Assembly (NCBI GenBank): GCA_040772665.1
Contig: JAXGXT010000006.1
Location: 1-64,000 of the forward strand
Length of the DNA: 64,000 nucleotides
Direction of reading: 5' to 3'
DNA from: JAXGXT01 sp040772665
Lineage (GTDB): Bacteria > Bacillota > Clostridia > Lachnospirales > Anaerotignaceae
The translations under genes were made by a program, and so were the position numbers. Shown piece after piece: positions 1 to 8,219 of this stretch. The notes under the pieces were generated by a model that saw only the letters and a list, made by a program, of their open reading frames with translations, searched no databases and was not told where the DNA came from. Each line of letters starts with the position of its first letter. The first letter of the stretch is position 1.

Positions 1-1380
1 CTTCTCTACCCTTGACATCAATACGACCGTCTCAACGTGCCCCGTATGACAAAACTGATCCACCATTTCCACCTTCCCAACCTCATACCCATTCTCTCCA
101 AGATACTTCAAATCTCTTGCCAAAGTTGATGGTTCGCACGAAACATACACAACCTTCTTAGGGCTCATTTTTACTATTGTTTCAAGCACTTCTTTCTCGC
201 AGCCCTTTCTTGGCGGATCAACCACAACTACATCGGCACTAAATCCTTCCTCAAAAATCACAGGTATAATACTTTTTGCCGACCCCACTTTAAATTCAGC
301 ATTCCTAATATTATTTAATTTAGCATTCCTTTTTGCATCCTCAATGGCCTCCGGAATAATTTCAATACCCAAAATTTTCTTAGCCTTCTTTGCCATGAAA
401 AGTGAAATCGTTCCTATCCCGCAATATATATCAATAACATTTTCCTCTCCTGTAAGCCCTGCCGCCTCAACTGCCATTTCATATAACACCTTTGTTTGAA
501 CAGGATTAACTTGAAAAAAACTAAGTGCCGATATTTCAAACTTTAAATCTCCTATATAATCAGTAATTTTATCGTTGCCCCAAAGCAGCCTTATATCATT
601 ACTTAAAATTACATTTGTTTTATTTCTGTTTACATTTAAAACAATACTTTTCATTCCGTCAATTTCCCTAAGACGTTCTATTAAAATCTCTTTATGCGGT
701 ATTTTTTCTCCGTTTGCAACAATACAGACCATAATTTCACCTGTAGTAAAGCCCACTCTTGTAAGTACATGTCTAATAAGACCCTTGTTTGTTTTTTCAT
801 CATAAACGGATATTGAAAACATATCGATAAAATCTCTTACCGCCTTTGTTATCTCATCACACACATTATGCTGGATTTTACAGCTTTCACAATCAACAAT
901 ATCGTGGCTTCTTTTTGCATAAAATCCTATGATAGCCTTGTCATCTTTTCGTCCTACGGGAAACTGGGCCTTATTTCTATAGTTGTAGGGACTTTCCATT
1001 CCAACACAATGATGAACGTCAATATTTTTAAAGCCCCCTATTCTTTCCAATGCATCTTTTACACGCTTTGTTTTAAAATCAAGCTGAGCTTCATATTTCA
1101 TATGCTGAAAAGAACATCCTCCGCACCTTTTATAAATAGGACAAAAAGGCTCGGCTCTGTTTTCAGAAAATTCTAAAATTTTCAAAGCCTTTCCATATGA
1201 GAAATTTTTATTTACCTTAACAATTAAAACTTCACAAACCTCTCCCGGAAGCACTTCAGGAATAAAAACCGCAAAACCGTTAATTCTGCCTATTCCCTGA
1301 CCTTCACTTCCAATATCTTCAATCTTTATTTTATATATTTTATTTTTCTCCACAGGTATAGTTTGGTCTTTAGTCTTCAT
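1..1380 (-). CDS. rlmD: 23S rRNA (uracil-5-)-methyltransferase RlmD/RumA family, cut at the left edge
   Basis: SAM-dependent methyltransferase that makes 5-methyluridine in 23S rRNA. The frame is open from an ATG at 1380 to base 1 with no stop, giving 460 codons, so only the extreme C-terminus is missing compared with the usual 450-460 residues. An N-terminal TRAM-like domain is followed by a cysteine cluster (CPIYKRCGGC, near bases 1118-1147) that in this family binds an Fe-S cluster. Near the C-terminus are the catalytic VDPPRKGCE motif (bases 205-231 region) and a VSCEPSTLAKDL motif. An AGGAAAGGA ribosome site precedes the ATG. It follows yhaM, with a terminator-like hairpin between them. 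The exact target uridine cannot be told from sequence. Confidence 0.93.
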   Translation of the reverse strand, partial: MKTKDQTIPVEKNKIYKIKIEDIGSEGQGIGRINGFAVFIPEVLPGEVCEVLIVKVNKNFSYGKALKILEFSENRAEPFCPIYKRCGGCSFQHMKYEAQLDFKTKRVKDALERIGGFKNIDVHHCVGMESPYNYRNKAQFPVGRKDDKAIIGFYAKRSHDIVDCESCKIQHNVCDEITKAVRDFIDMFSISVYDEKTNKGLIRHVLTRVGFTTGEIMVCIVANGEKIPHKEILIERLREIDGMKSIVLNVNRNKTNVILSNDIRLLWGNDKITDYIGDLKFEISALSFFQVNPVQTKVLYEMAVEAAGLTGEENVIDIYCGIGTISLFMAKKAKKILGIEIIPEAIEDAKRNAKLNNIRNAEFKVGSAKSIIPVIFEEGFSADVVVVDPPRKGCEKEVLETIVKMSPKKVVYVSCEPSTLARDLKYLGENGYEVGKVEMVDQFCHTGHVETVVLMSRVEK

Positions 1381-1404
1381 AACAATATTCCTTTCCTAAA
1401 AAAA

Positions 1405-1434
1405 CATTCTGCTCCGTTTATATTGGGCAGAATG
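1405..1434 (-). terminator. Rho-independent terminator between yhaM and rlmD
   Basis: On the minus strand CATTCTGC pairs with GCAGAATG around a 14-nt loop and is followed by a run of seven T. It ends the yhaM transcript just before the rlmD ribosome site, so rlmD is either read through or has its own promoter inside yhaM. Confidence 0.8.
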
Positions 1435-1442
1435 CTTTAAAA

Positions 1443-2384
1443 TCAATACTCTGTCTTTCTTATATTTCTTTGCATAATTCTTTGATAACCAACCCAGCTT
1501 CCTTGAGTTACGTCAGCTTCAATGGCCTCTTCAATTGCCTTTGTTTTTGCATCCATATTGTCTGCACAGTGTAAAATAAACGCTTCTATAGTCTTTGGAA
1601 GTTCGGGAGAACCATATTCGTACTCTCCATGATGAGCAAGTATGCTATGCTTTAAAAGGCTTGCTAATGTTTTGGGAAACCCTTGTATTTTATTTGCCGC
1701 ATCATGTATCATTTCTGAACCCATTACAATATGCCCCAAAAGCTGCCCGTCATCAGTATAATCATTAAGAGGAAACTGTGAAAGCTCTTTTACCTTTGCA
1801 ACATCATGAAGCATTGCCGTTGCAACAAGGAAATCTCGGTTAACATTTTTATATCTTGGCGCCATAAAGTCACAAATTTGAACAACGCTTAATGTATGCT
1901 CCACAAGACCTCCCAGATAACTGTGATGCATTGTTCTTGCGGCTGAATGGGTTTTAAAACATTTGCTTACATCTTCGTCATTAATGAAAATTTCCTGCAA
2001 TAAAGCCTTTATATATTTATCTTTAACACTGTCAATGTATCTTAAAAGCTCTTCATGCATTTCATCTATATTTTTTTCCGAACTGGGGATATAATCAACA
2101 GGATCATACTCACCCTCAATACTTTTTCTTATTCTTTTAACATTTAACTGCGGCTCATTATTATATATTATTACTGTTCCGTCAACCTTAATAAAGTCGT
2201 TTTCTTCAAAGCTTTTTATATCATTATTCAAATCCCAAACTTTCGCATCAACAGTTCCCGTTTTATCTTGAAGTTTAAGAGAATAATAGCTTTTTCCGGC
2301 ACGTGATTTGAGTGTCTGCTTTGTTTTGCACAAATAATGCTCTACTATTGTTTCGCCTTCCCTAAGCTCATTTATAAATCTCAT
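1443..2384 (-). CDS. yhaM: 3'-5' exoribonuclease YhaM family
   Basis: Predicted RNA exonuclease of the YhaM group: an N-terminal OB-fold nucleic-acid-binding domain (about residues 10-85) joined to an HD phosphohydrolase domain (about 150-290). Metal-site residues of the HD domain are visible: H163 in GLVEHT, H193-D194 in MLHDVAK, H251-H252 in LAHHGEYEYGS and D275. At 313 residues it matches the B. subtilis protein in length. It acts in cytoplasmic RNA decay and, in some species, DNA metabolism. It lies upstream of rlmD on the same strand with a terminator between. Confidence 0.93.
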   Translation of the reverse strand: MRFINELREGETIVEHYLCKTKQTLKSRAGKSYYSLKLQDKTGTVDAKVWDLNNDIKSFEENDFIKVDGTVIIYNNEPQLNVKRIRKSIEGEYDPVDYIPSSEKNIDEMHEELLRYIDSVKDKYIKALLQEIFINDEDVSKCFKTHSAARTMHHSYLGGLVEHTLSVVQICDFMAPRYKNVNRDFLVATAMLHDVAKVKELSQFPLNDYTDDGQLLGHIVMGSEMIHDAANKIQGFPKTLASLLKHSILAHHGEYEYGSPELPKTIEAFILHCADNMDAKTKAIEEAIEADVTQGSWVGYQRIMQRNIRKTEY

Positions 2385-2494
2385 TAAATATACCTCTTTC
2401 TATTTTATTATTTCGATTATACATTACTATTATCTTGAAATCAATCGGCAATAAAACATCGGTTTCAACATTAATTACTATTTTAATACTCAAA

Positions 2495-2545
2495 AAGCAA
2501 AACACTATGTTTAAGAAATTAAACAGAAATCATAATGTTTTGCTT
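2495..2545 (-). terminator. Terminator downstream of ndk
   Basis: AAGCAAAACACTATG (2495-2509) pairs with CATAATGTTTTGCTT (2531-2545) with one G-T pair. On the minus strand the stem is followed by five T. It lies 60 bases past the ndk stop. Confidence 0.75.
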
Positions 2546-2605
2546 CTTTTCATAAAAGACAAATTGCCCATAACATTATTTAATTTTTAAAAAAATATTT
2601 ACTCT

Positions 2606-3010
2606 TTATTTGAAAAACCTCTTGATTTCAATTTCTGCATTTTCAACAGTGTCAGAGCCATGAATTACGTTGTGTGTTGTATCAAAGGCAAAATCACCTC
2701 TTATAGTTCCTGCAGTTCCTTCTTCAAATTTTGTTGCACCAATTAAAATTCTCATTCCTTTAACTGCATTTTCACCTTTAACAATTAACGACACTACAGA
2801 GCCGCTTGTCATATATTCAATAATTTCATTAAAAAAAGGTTCATGGCTTATGTGTGAATAATGCTCTTTTAAAATTTCTTCATTAAGCACCAACATTTTT
2901 ATATTTTCTATTGAATATCCTTTTCTTTCTATTCGGCTTATAATCTCTCCCATAATACCTCTTTTAACTGCATCAGGTTTTAACATTATATAAGTTCTTT
3001 CAATAGCCAT
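2606..3010 (-). CDS. ndk: Nucleoside diphosphate kinase
   Basis: Transfers the gamma phosphate of ATP to NDPs through a phosphohistidine. The 134-residue product has the start MAIERTYIMLKPD with K11, and the active-site signature NVIHGSD with the catalytic H117. I chose the ATG at 3010 because AAGGAGGCG lies 9 bases upstream and family members begin here. An in-frame ATG at 3070 would add 20 unrelated residues and lies beyond the predicted promoter (3074-3102) with no ribosome site. The gene stands alone between its own promoter and terminator. It feeds the same NTP pool as pyrG and upp in this window. Confidence 0.96.
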   Translation of the reverse strand: MAIERTYIMLKPDAVKRGIMGEIISRIERKGYSIENIKMLVLNEEILKEHYSHISHEPFFNEIIEYMTSGSVVSLIVKGENAVKGMRILIGATKFEEGTAGTIRGDFAFDTTHNVIHGSDTVENAEIEIKRFFK

Positions 3011-3073
3011 AATTACCAGCGCCTCCTTAAAAATATTAATATTGTATAAATATAATTTAATCTTTAACATGAT

Positions 3074-3102
3074 ATATAAAAAATAGCGAAACTTTTTTGC
3101 AA
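3074..3102 (-). promoter_or_regulatory. Sigma-A type promoter of ndk
   Basis: TTGCAA and TTATAT on the minus strand are separated by 17 bases, about 65 bases upstream of the chosen ndk start. Confidence 0.55.
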
Positions 3103-3225
3103 CTTTTATAAAGCGGCATTATTGCCAAAATTACAAAATTACACAAAATGAATCACTATTAATAGTTTATCACCGAACTGTGTTAAAAAGCAAGATGTTT
3201 ATTAAACACCACTTACATACATTAA

Positions 3226-3489
3226 ATCTTTATTTTTGTTTCTAATGATGATAGCTTAGATTGGAAAGAGTATGGTGTAGAACATGAAATAAACCAAGTT
3301 GTTAATCATAAACATTTAGGAAACGGCTCCATAGTTCTTTTCCATAACGATGCGAAATATACTCCTCAGGCCCTTGACGCCATAATAAAGGGGTTAAAAG
3401 CAAAAGGATATGAAATAGTTCCCTTAAGCGAACTTATACATAGGAGTAACTTTTACATGGATCACGAAGGGCGCCAAACTTTAGAGTAA
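3226..3489 (+). pseudogene. C-terminal fragment of a polysaccharide deacetylase (decayed gene)
   Basis: The plus strand reads an open frame from about 3226 to a TAA at 3487-3489 with no start codon and a stop just upstream at 3223. The last 82 codons resemble the C-terminal part of a NodB-fold polysaccharide deacetylase: DDSLDWKEYG, then GNGSIVLFHNDAKYTPQALD (the family's last active-site motif, LFHN instead of LLHD), then GLKAKGYEIVPLSELI. The N-terminal two thirds with the catalytic Asp-Asp and His-x-x-x-His motifs are absent from the flanking DNA. It is not a copy of the intact deacetylase at 4259-5152, whose matching motif is VLLHD, so it is the remnant of a different paralogue. Confidence 0.8.
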
Positions 3490-3572
3490 TGTCAAAGACT
3501 ATGTTCAAAAAACATTTTTCGCATTTTTATAAATTAAAATAAAACTATCGGAAGCCTTGAGGCTTGTCCCTT

Positions 3573-3616
3573 AATCCATACTACGACCGTATAAATATAC
3601 GGTTGTAGTATGGATT
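3573..3616. terminator. Long perfect-type hairpin, possible bidirectional terminator
   Basis: Two 20-base arms (3573-3592 and 3597-3616) are complementary at every position except one G-T pair and enclose the loop AAAT. The right arm runs into TTTTT on the plus strand. It follows the deacetylase remnant and the 49-residue minus-strand gene, and could end transcripts from both sides. Confidence 0.6.
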
Positions 3617-3666
3617 TTTAAATTTAGGCAAATCCTAAGGTTTATCCTTATTCCCCCACGAATATC

Positions 3667-3816
3667 TTATTTCTTATTTTCACTTTCTTTTCTTTTTCCT
3701 GCATCACGTTCTCTAAGTTTTTTATCAAAAATTGATAAAGCTCTTAAGAGTCTTGCCTCTTCATCCAAAGATTTATTTTCAGGTTCACGGCAAACAACTA
3801 TATACTCCTTTGGCAT
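3667..3816 (-). CDS. Small hydrophilic protein of 49 residues, function unknown
   Basis: Reads MPKEYIVVCREPENKSLDE and ends in a Lys/Arg/Glu-rich tail. A GGAGGTG ribosome site sits 5 bases before the ATG at 3816, which is the reason for taking this short frame as the gene. A longer in-frame ATG at 4017 adds 67 low-quality residues running through the promoter region and lacks a ribosome site. The N-terminal part looks like a short beta strand followed by a charged helix. There is no signal peptide, membrane segment or cysteine pair. I do not recognise the family. Confidence 0.6.
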   Translation of the reverse strand: MPKEYIVVCREPENKSLDEEARLLRALSIFDKKLRERDAGKRKESENKK

Positions 3817-4030
3817 ATTCCCACCTCCATATTTATGTATATTCCGACACGGGTTGTACTTATTTCCCTTTAAACAACCAGCACAAACCCATAATATTAA
3901 GGAGAGCTTATGATAATCTTCTTTTATATCTAACTGCCTATTCAGAAAAAACCTTATAAATATTAATAAATTGCTAATTTTAGAAAAACAAAAAGCCATG
4001 CACAATTTTTTATGCATGGCTTAATATTTA

Positions 4031-4104
<74 letters not shown>

Positions 4105-4194
4105 ACATATTTATATCAACGCAAAAAATATTTTACTATTAATTACACTGTTTGTCAAGTAATTTTCGTTTTTAAAAACTTTTTCTATTTCTCT

Positions 4195-4222
4195 TTTGAG
4201 ATTAATGAAAGTGTGATATAAT
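4195..4222 (+). promoter_or_regulatory. Promoter of the polysaccharide deacetylase gene
   Basis: An exact TATAAT (4217-4222) carries an extended -10 TG one base upstream and is preceded at 16 bases by TTTGAG. It lies 37 bases before the start codon. Confidence 0.6.
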
Positions 4223-4258
4223 GTTTTGCAGTTCAAAATAGGTTGGAGGAATTGTTAA

Positions 4259-5152
4259 TTGACTAATAAAGAAAAAACTGTTAAAATATTTTTTGTTGTT
4301 ATTTTTATTTTTATTGTATCACTTCCAAATATAATCATATATTATTGTGTTAAAGAAATAAATTCACTTAATGAAAAAATATATGCCTTTAATCTTATAG
4401 AAAGTGTTCCGGATTTTACGGATGATTATGATTATGGTGATCTTGATTACGGCTCATGCGGCGTAGCTCTTTCCGGAAGTTTTGAAAACATGGTAATTGA
4501 CTGGCGGGAAGATCCTGTTTACAGGCCTGAAGACAAAACGGCATATCTTACCTTTGATGACGGGCCATCTTCATTAACTCCTGAGATATTGGATATATTA
4601 GACGATTATAACATTAAAGCTACATTTTTTGTTATAGGAAATAAAAATGAAGAAGATAAAAAGTTTTATAAAGAGATTATAAAAAGAGGACACACATTGG
4701 GGCTCCATTCCAAATCTCATAAATATTCCTACATATATGAATCCTTGGATAACTTCCTTGAAGACTTTGACTCGCTTTTTACAGAAATTGAAGATTTAAC
4801 AGGAGAAAAATCTGTTTTGTTTAGATTTCCAGGCGGCTCAACAAATGGCGAAATGATAAAAAATAACACTTTTGACGCAATACAAGAAGAAATGGATTCA
4901 CGTGGTTTTATATATTACGACTGGAATGTTTCCGGCGAGGATGCGGTTTACAAATATATAAGCCCTGAAAACATCACTAATAATGTTTTGGGCGGTGCTA
5001 AGAATAAAAACTTTGCAATTGTTCTTCTTCACGATACATCAGCAAAGACTTCAACTGTAAAAGCTTTGCCTAAAATAATCGAAGGTTTGCAAAATCAAGG
5101 CTTTAAACTGGATAAACTTACACCTTCTTTAAAGCCCATACAGTTTCAATAG
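4259..5152 (+). CDS. Membrane-anchored polysaccharide deacetylase (NodB domain)
   Basis: Carbohydrate esterase family 4 enzyme, expected to remove N-acetyl groups from peptidoglycan or another surface polysaccharide outside the membrane. Residues 9-30 form one N-terminal membrane anchor, followed by an acidic linker. The NodB domain spans about 94-285: TFDDGPS with metal D100-D101, GLHSKSHKY with H150 and H154, RFPGGS (R189) and VLLHD with H258. Start is TTG at 4259 with GGAGG 9 bases upstream; no better ATG exists before the anchor. The gene has its own promoter. Whether it acts in vegetative wall or spore cortex cannot be told. Confidence 0.9.
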   Translation: MTNKEKTVKIFFVVIFIFIVSLPNIIIYYCVKEINSLNEKIYAFNLIESVPDFTDDYDYGDLDYGSCGVALSGSFENMVIDWREDPVYRPEDKTAYLTFDDGPSSLTPEILDILDDYNIKATFFVIGNKNEEDKKFYKEIIKRGHTLGLHSKSHKYSYIYESLDNFLEDFDSLFTEIEDLTGEKSVLFRFPGGSTNGEMIKNNTFDAIQEEMDSRGFIYYDWNVSGEDAVYKYISPENITNNVLGGAKNKNFAIVLLHDTSAKTSTVKALPKIIEGLQNQGFKLDKLTPSLKPIQFQ

Positions 5153-5163
5153 ATAGTATAGAT

Positions 5164-5199
5164 ACTTTCCTAAAAACCTTATATGCTTTTTAGGAAAGT
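5164..5199. terminator. Hairpin downstream of the deacetylase
   Basis: ACTTTCCTAAAAA and TTTTTAGGAAAGT are perfect 13-base arms around a 10-nt loop, 11 bases after the stop. The T-run is inside the stem, so termination is less certain than a classic intrinsic site. Confidence 0.55.
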
Positions 5200-5206
5200 A
5201 AATTAA

Positions 5207-5290
5207 GCCGCAGTGTCGGAATTGGTATACGAGCTGGCCTCAGACACCAGTGGTAGAAATACCGTGTGGGTTCGAGTCCCATCTGCGGCA
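5207..5290 (+). tRNA. tRNA-Leu (anticodon CAG)
   Basis: 84-nt class II tRNA: acceptor GCCGCAG/CTGCGGC with discriminator A, anticodon loop CTCAGAC giving CAG, a long variable arm (TGGTAGAAATACCG) and T loop GGTTCGAGTCC. The pair closing the anticodon loop is C-A. CCA is not encoded. Confidence 0.95.
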
Positions 5291-5292
5291 GT

Positions 5293-5337
5293 AAAAAGGA
5301 TATAATATTTTCGTAAAAGAAATATTATATCCTTTTT
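5293..5337 (+). terminator. Rho-independent terminator of tRNA-Leu
   Basis: Two perfect 18-base arms (5293-5310 and 5320-5337) enclose a 9-nt loop, and the right arm ends in TTTTTT, three bases after the tRNA. Confidence 0.9.
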
Positions 5338-5433
5338 TATAATGGCAAAACACAACGTTAGTATATAATTATAAAAATACTGTTTATAGCCAAATCAAGT
5401 CTGTGCTTTTCTTTTTTAAAGCAGATAAACCTT

Positions 5434-5492
5434 GGCTTTTACATGCCGCAACCTGAGGTTGCGTAAAATTAAAGCCTTATTGATAGCATGTA
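5434..5492. other. Structured stretch in the gap before the XRE gene
   Basis: The 5338-5604 gap has no gene. It holds a perfect hairpin CGCAACC-TGA-GGTTGCG (5447-5463). Around it GGCTTT (5434-5439) can pair with AAAGCC (5471-5476), and the adjacent TACATGC (5440-5446) can pair with GCATGTA (5486-5492). The last two pairings cross, so they are alternatives or a pseudoknot. No known RNA family was recognised. Confidence 0.35.
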
Positions 5493-5604
5493 ACCGTTAT
5501 TATTGATATAATTTCTTTAATATATTATAAAAAAGTTTCTTAGATAATTAAATCAGCAATAACACCTTGAATTTAATTATAACAAATAGTCGGGAGGAGT
5601 TTCC

Positions 5605-6576
5605 ATGATTTTAGCAGATAAAATTTTACTATTGCGTAAAAACAACGGTTGGTCTCAAGAGGAGCTTGCAGAAAAGATGAACGTATCAAGGCAGTCTGTT
5701 TCCAAATGGGAAAGCGCCGCCGCAATACCAGACATGAACAGAATATTGGAACTATCAGATATTTTCGGAGTAACAACAGATTATTTATTAAAAGACAACA
5801 TAGAAACCGCTGAATATCCCGAAACAGATAAAAATAAAAACCACATTAAAGTTTCGGCGGAGGAAATGAGCGAGTTTTTAAAAAGCAAAGCAATCTACGC
5901 AAAAGCTGTTGCACGTGGAGTTGTATTGTGTATTATTTCCCCTGTTTTATTAATCTGGCTTATAGCATTGTCAGATGAGGGAATTTATTTAACAGAAAAT
6001 GCAGCATCAGGCATAGGCATTTCAGCCTTGCTTATTATGGTGTCAATGGCAGTGGCCATATTTATTATAAGCGGTTCAAAAATGGCACGTTTTAAATATT
6101 TAGAAGAAGATAACGACTTTGAACTTGAATATGGCTTAGCTGCCATTATAAATGAGAAACGGGAAGCCTTTAACACCGGATACATGAGGAAAACAGCAAT
6201 GGGAGTAGTGCTTTGTATTTTAAGCCCTTTGCCTCTTATTGTAGGAGGCATATTTAACACTTCAGACATCACTATATCTTTTTTCATAGGGTTTCTCCTC
6301 ATAATAGTTTCCGCAGGTGTATATCTTTTAATTTCTGTCGGCACCATAAAGGGCAGCTATGACCAATTGCTTCGTGAAGGGGAATATAAACCAAGCGAAC
6401 TGGAGCGTTCAAAAAAGGTGTCAAAATTTGCCGGGGTTTATTGGCCTGCTGTTACAGCAATTTATCTTGGGTGGAGTTTTTTCACAAGTGATTGGCATTT
6501 TACATGGGTAATTTGGCCTGTGGCAGGATTAGTTTTTGGGGGTACCGCTTCCCTTTTCCATTACCACGAAAAATAA
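5605..6576 (+). CDS. XRE-family regulator fused to a six-helix membrane domain
   Basis: An N-terminal helix-turn-helix of the XRE/Cro type covers about residues 5-62, with the recognition region MNVSRQSVSKWE. A linker is followed by about six membrane helices (near 103-122, 135-157, 197-217, 225-247, 275-292, 299-318). The first two helix pairs look like an internal duplication: GVVLCIISP at 105-113 recurs as GVVLCILSP at 200-208. The DNA-binding head is therefore held at the membrane, suggesting regulation by an envelope signal. GGGAGGAG precedes the ATG. It is a single-gene unit closed by a terminator. The target genes are unknown. Confidence 0.88.
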   Translation: MILADKILLLRKNNGWSQEELAEKMNVSRQSVSKWESAAAIPDMNRILELSDIFGVTTDYLLKDNIETAEYPETDKNKNHIKVSAEEMSEFLKSKAIYAKAVARGVVLCIISPVLLIWLIALSDEGIYLTENAASGIGISALLIMVSMAVAIFIISGSKMARFKYLEEDNDFELEYGLAAIINEKREAFNTGYMRKTAMGVVLCILSPLPLIVGGIFNTSDITISFFIGFLLIIVSAGVYLLISVGTIKGSYDQLLREGEYKPSELERSKKVSKFAGVYWPAVTAIYLGWSFFTSDWHFTWVIWPVAGLVFGGTASLFHYHEK

Positions 6577-6580
6577 TATT

Positions 6581-6613
6581 AACCCCCCTTTTTACACATA
6601 AAAAAGGGGGGTT
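6581..6613. terminator. Bidirectional terminator between the XRE gene and catalase
   Basis: AACCCCCCTTTTT and AAAAAGGGGGGTT form a perfect 13-bp stem with a 7-nt loop between two convergent genes, with T-rich DNA on both sides. Confidence 0.88.
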
Positions 6614-6650
6614 GATTTTTATTTCATATTAATTCATTAAGCTTATTTAA

Positions 6651-8165
6651 TTACATGTTTTCAGAAAGCGTCGCCTCTATAAGACCTCTGTTGTCAAGTT
6701 TTGAAAGTTCTTTTACCTTATCTAAATCAAGACCCATTGCCTCGGTTATTCTTTCTCCATACTCTGTGTCTGCCAAATAGCAATGAACAGCATGACGATA
6801 TTTTATATTGTTTGTTGTAGGAGCAATGTCATCAGCTGTGTTGCTTATAAGGAGTTTCTTTTTATCCTCCGCCAAAATCCTCCAAAGATTGCCTCCTGCA
6901 CGGAAATTATCATCTGTAGGGTCATCCTTAGGGTCATAGCGCCACATTGCACCCTCTATATCAAGAGGAGGTTCTGCAACTTCCGGCTGTGCTGTCCAAT
7001 ATCCATAGCTGTTTGGAGAATATGCAGAAGTTCTTCCATAGTTTCCGTCAACACGCATAGCTCCGTCACGGTGATATTCATTCACAGCAACCTTAGCACG
7101 GTTAACAGGGATTTGGTTGTGGTTAACGCCAAGGCGGTATCTTTGAGCATCGCCGTAAGAAAACAGCCTTCCTTGCAAGAAACGGTCAGGAGAAAATCCA
7201 ATGCCCGGAACAACGTGTGCAGGTGTAAACGCAGCCTGCTCAACTTCTGCAAAGTAGTTTTCAGGGTTTTTATTAAGTTCAAGAACACCTACTTCAATAA
7301 GCGGGAATTCTTTATGCGGCCATATTTTTGTTATGTCAAACGGATTTTCATAATGTTTTTTAGCCTGGTCTTCCGTCATGATTTGAACAAACATTGTCCA
7401 ACGAGGATAATCACCTTTTTCAATGGCATCAAACAAGTCTTTACCATGATGTTCACGATCCATACCATTAATTTTCGAAGCTTCCTCGTTTGTCAGGCAC
7501 TTAATTCCCTGTTGTGTATGTAAATGGAATTTGCACCAAACTCTTTCGTTTTTATCATTGTAAAAACTGAATGTATGCTCTCCAAAAACATGCATATTGC
7601 GAAAAGATGCAGGTATTCCCCTATCAGACATAACAATTGTGCGCTGATGGAAAGTTTCAGGCAGTAATGTCCAAAAGTCCCAGTTGTTTTGCGCACTGCG
7701 TCGTCCTGTACGAGGATCTCTTTTAACCGCACGGTTAAGGTCAGAGAAGTTATGAACATCTCTTATGAAAAAGGTTGGTGTGTTGTTTCCAACTAAATCC
7801 CAGTTTCCCTCTTCCGTATAAAACTTACAAGCAAAACCTCTTATATCACGTTCACAGTCTGCCGCACCACGTTCTCCGGCAACTGTTGAAAAACGAACAA
7901 ACACATCCGTTTTAGAACCGGGCTGCAAAACCTTAGCTTTTGTAAACTGTGAAATATCTCCCGTTACTTTAAAATCTCCATAAGCACCCCAACCCTTGGC
8001 ATGCATACGACGCTCAGGAATAACCTCTCTGTTAAAATGGGCCATTTTTTCCATAAGCCATACATCCTGCATAACAACAGGCCCTCTCGGCCCCGCCGTA
8101 ATTGAATTTTCATTATCGGCAACAGGCGCTCCGACTTCATTTGTTAATTTTTTAAATTCGTCCAT
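6651..8165 (-). CDS. katA: Monofunctional heme catalase
   Basis: Breaks down hydrogen peroxide to water and oxygen. The 504-residue length fits small-subunit heme catalases. Visible active-site residues are the distal His H55 in ERRMHAKG, the distal Asn N128 in VGNNTPTFFIRD and the proximal heme-ligand Tyr Y337 in RLFSYGDAQRYRLG. AAGGGGAT precedes the ATG. The gene is 54 bases downstream of a two-gene membrane protein unit on the same strand and has no obvious separate promoter or PerR-type box in that gap, so cotranscription is possible. It gives an anaerobe protection against peroxide. Confidence 0.97.
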   Translation of the reverse strand: MDEFKKLTNEVGAPVADNENSITAGPRGPVVMQDVWLMEKMAHFNREVIPERRMHAKGWGAYGDFKVTGDISQFTKAKVLQPGSKTDVFVRFSTVAGERGAADCERDIRGFACKFYTEEGNWDLVGNNTPTFFIRDVHNFSDLNRAVKRDPRTGRRSAQNNWDFWTLLPETFHQRTIVMSDRGIPASFRNMHVFGEHTFSFYNDKNERVWCKFHLHTQQGIKCLTNEEASKINGMDREHHGKDLFDAIEKGDYPRWTMFVQIMTEDQAKKHYENPFDITKIWPHKEFPLIEVGVLELNKNPENYFAEVEQAAFTPAHVVPGIGFSPDRFLQGRLFSYGDAQRYRLGVNHNQIPVNRAKVAVNEYHRDGAMRVDGNYGRTSAYSPNSYGYWTAQPEVAEPPLDIEGAMWRYDPKDDPTDDNFRAGGNLWRILAEDKKKLLISNTADDIAPTTNNIKYRHAVHCYLADTEYGERITEAMGLDLDKVKELSKLDNRGLIEATLSENM

Positions 8166-8219
8166 AGGTCTATCCCCTTTCTTTTTTTATAAAAATGTGC
8201 CTTCCGTTATGCCATATTA

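Noticed and set aside
6783..7523. A 246-codon plus-strand open frame
   Set aside because: It lies wholly antisense to the catalase gene, has no ribosome site, and its composition (Cys, Phe and Ile-rich) is that of a reverse reading of a conserved gene.
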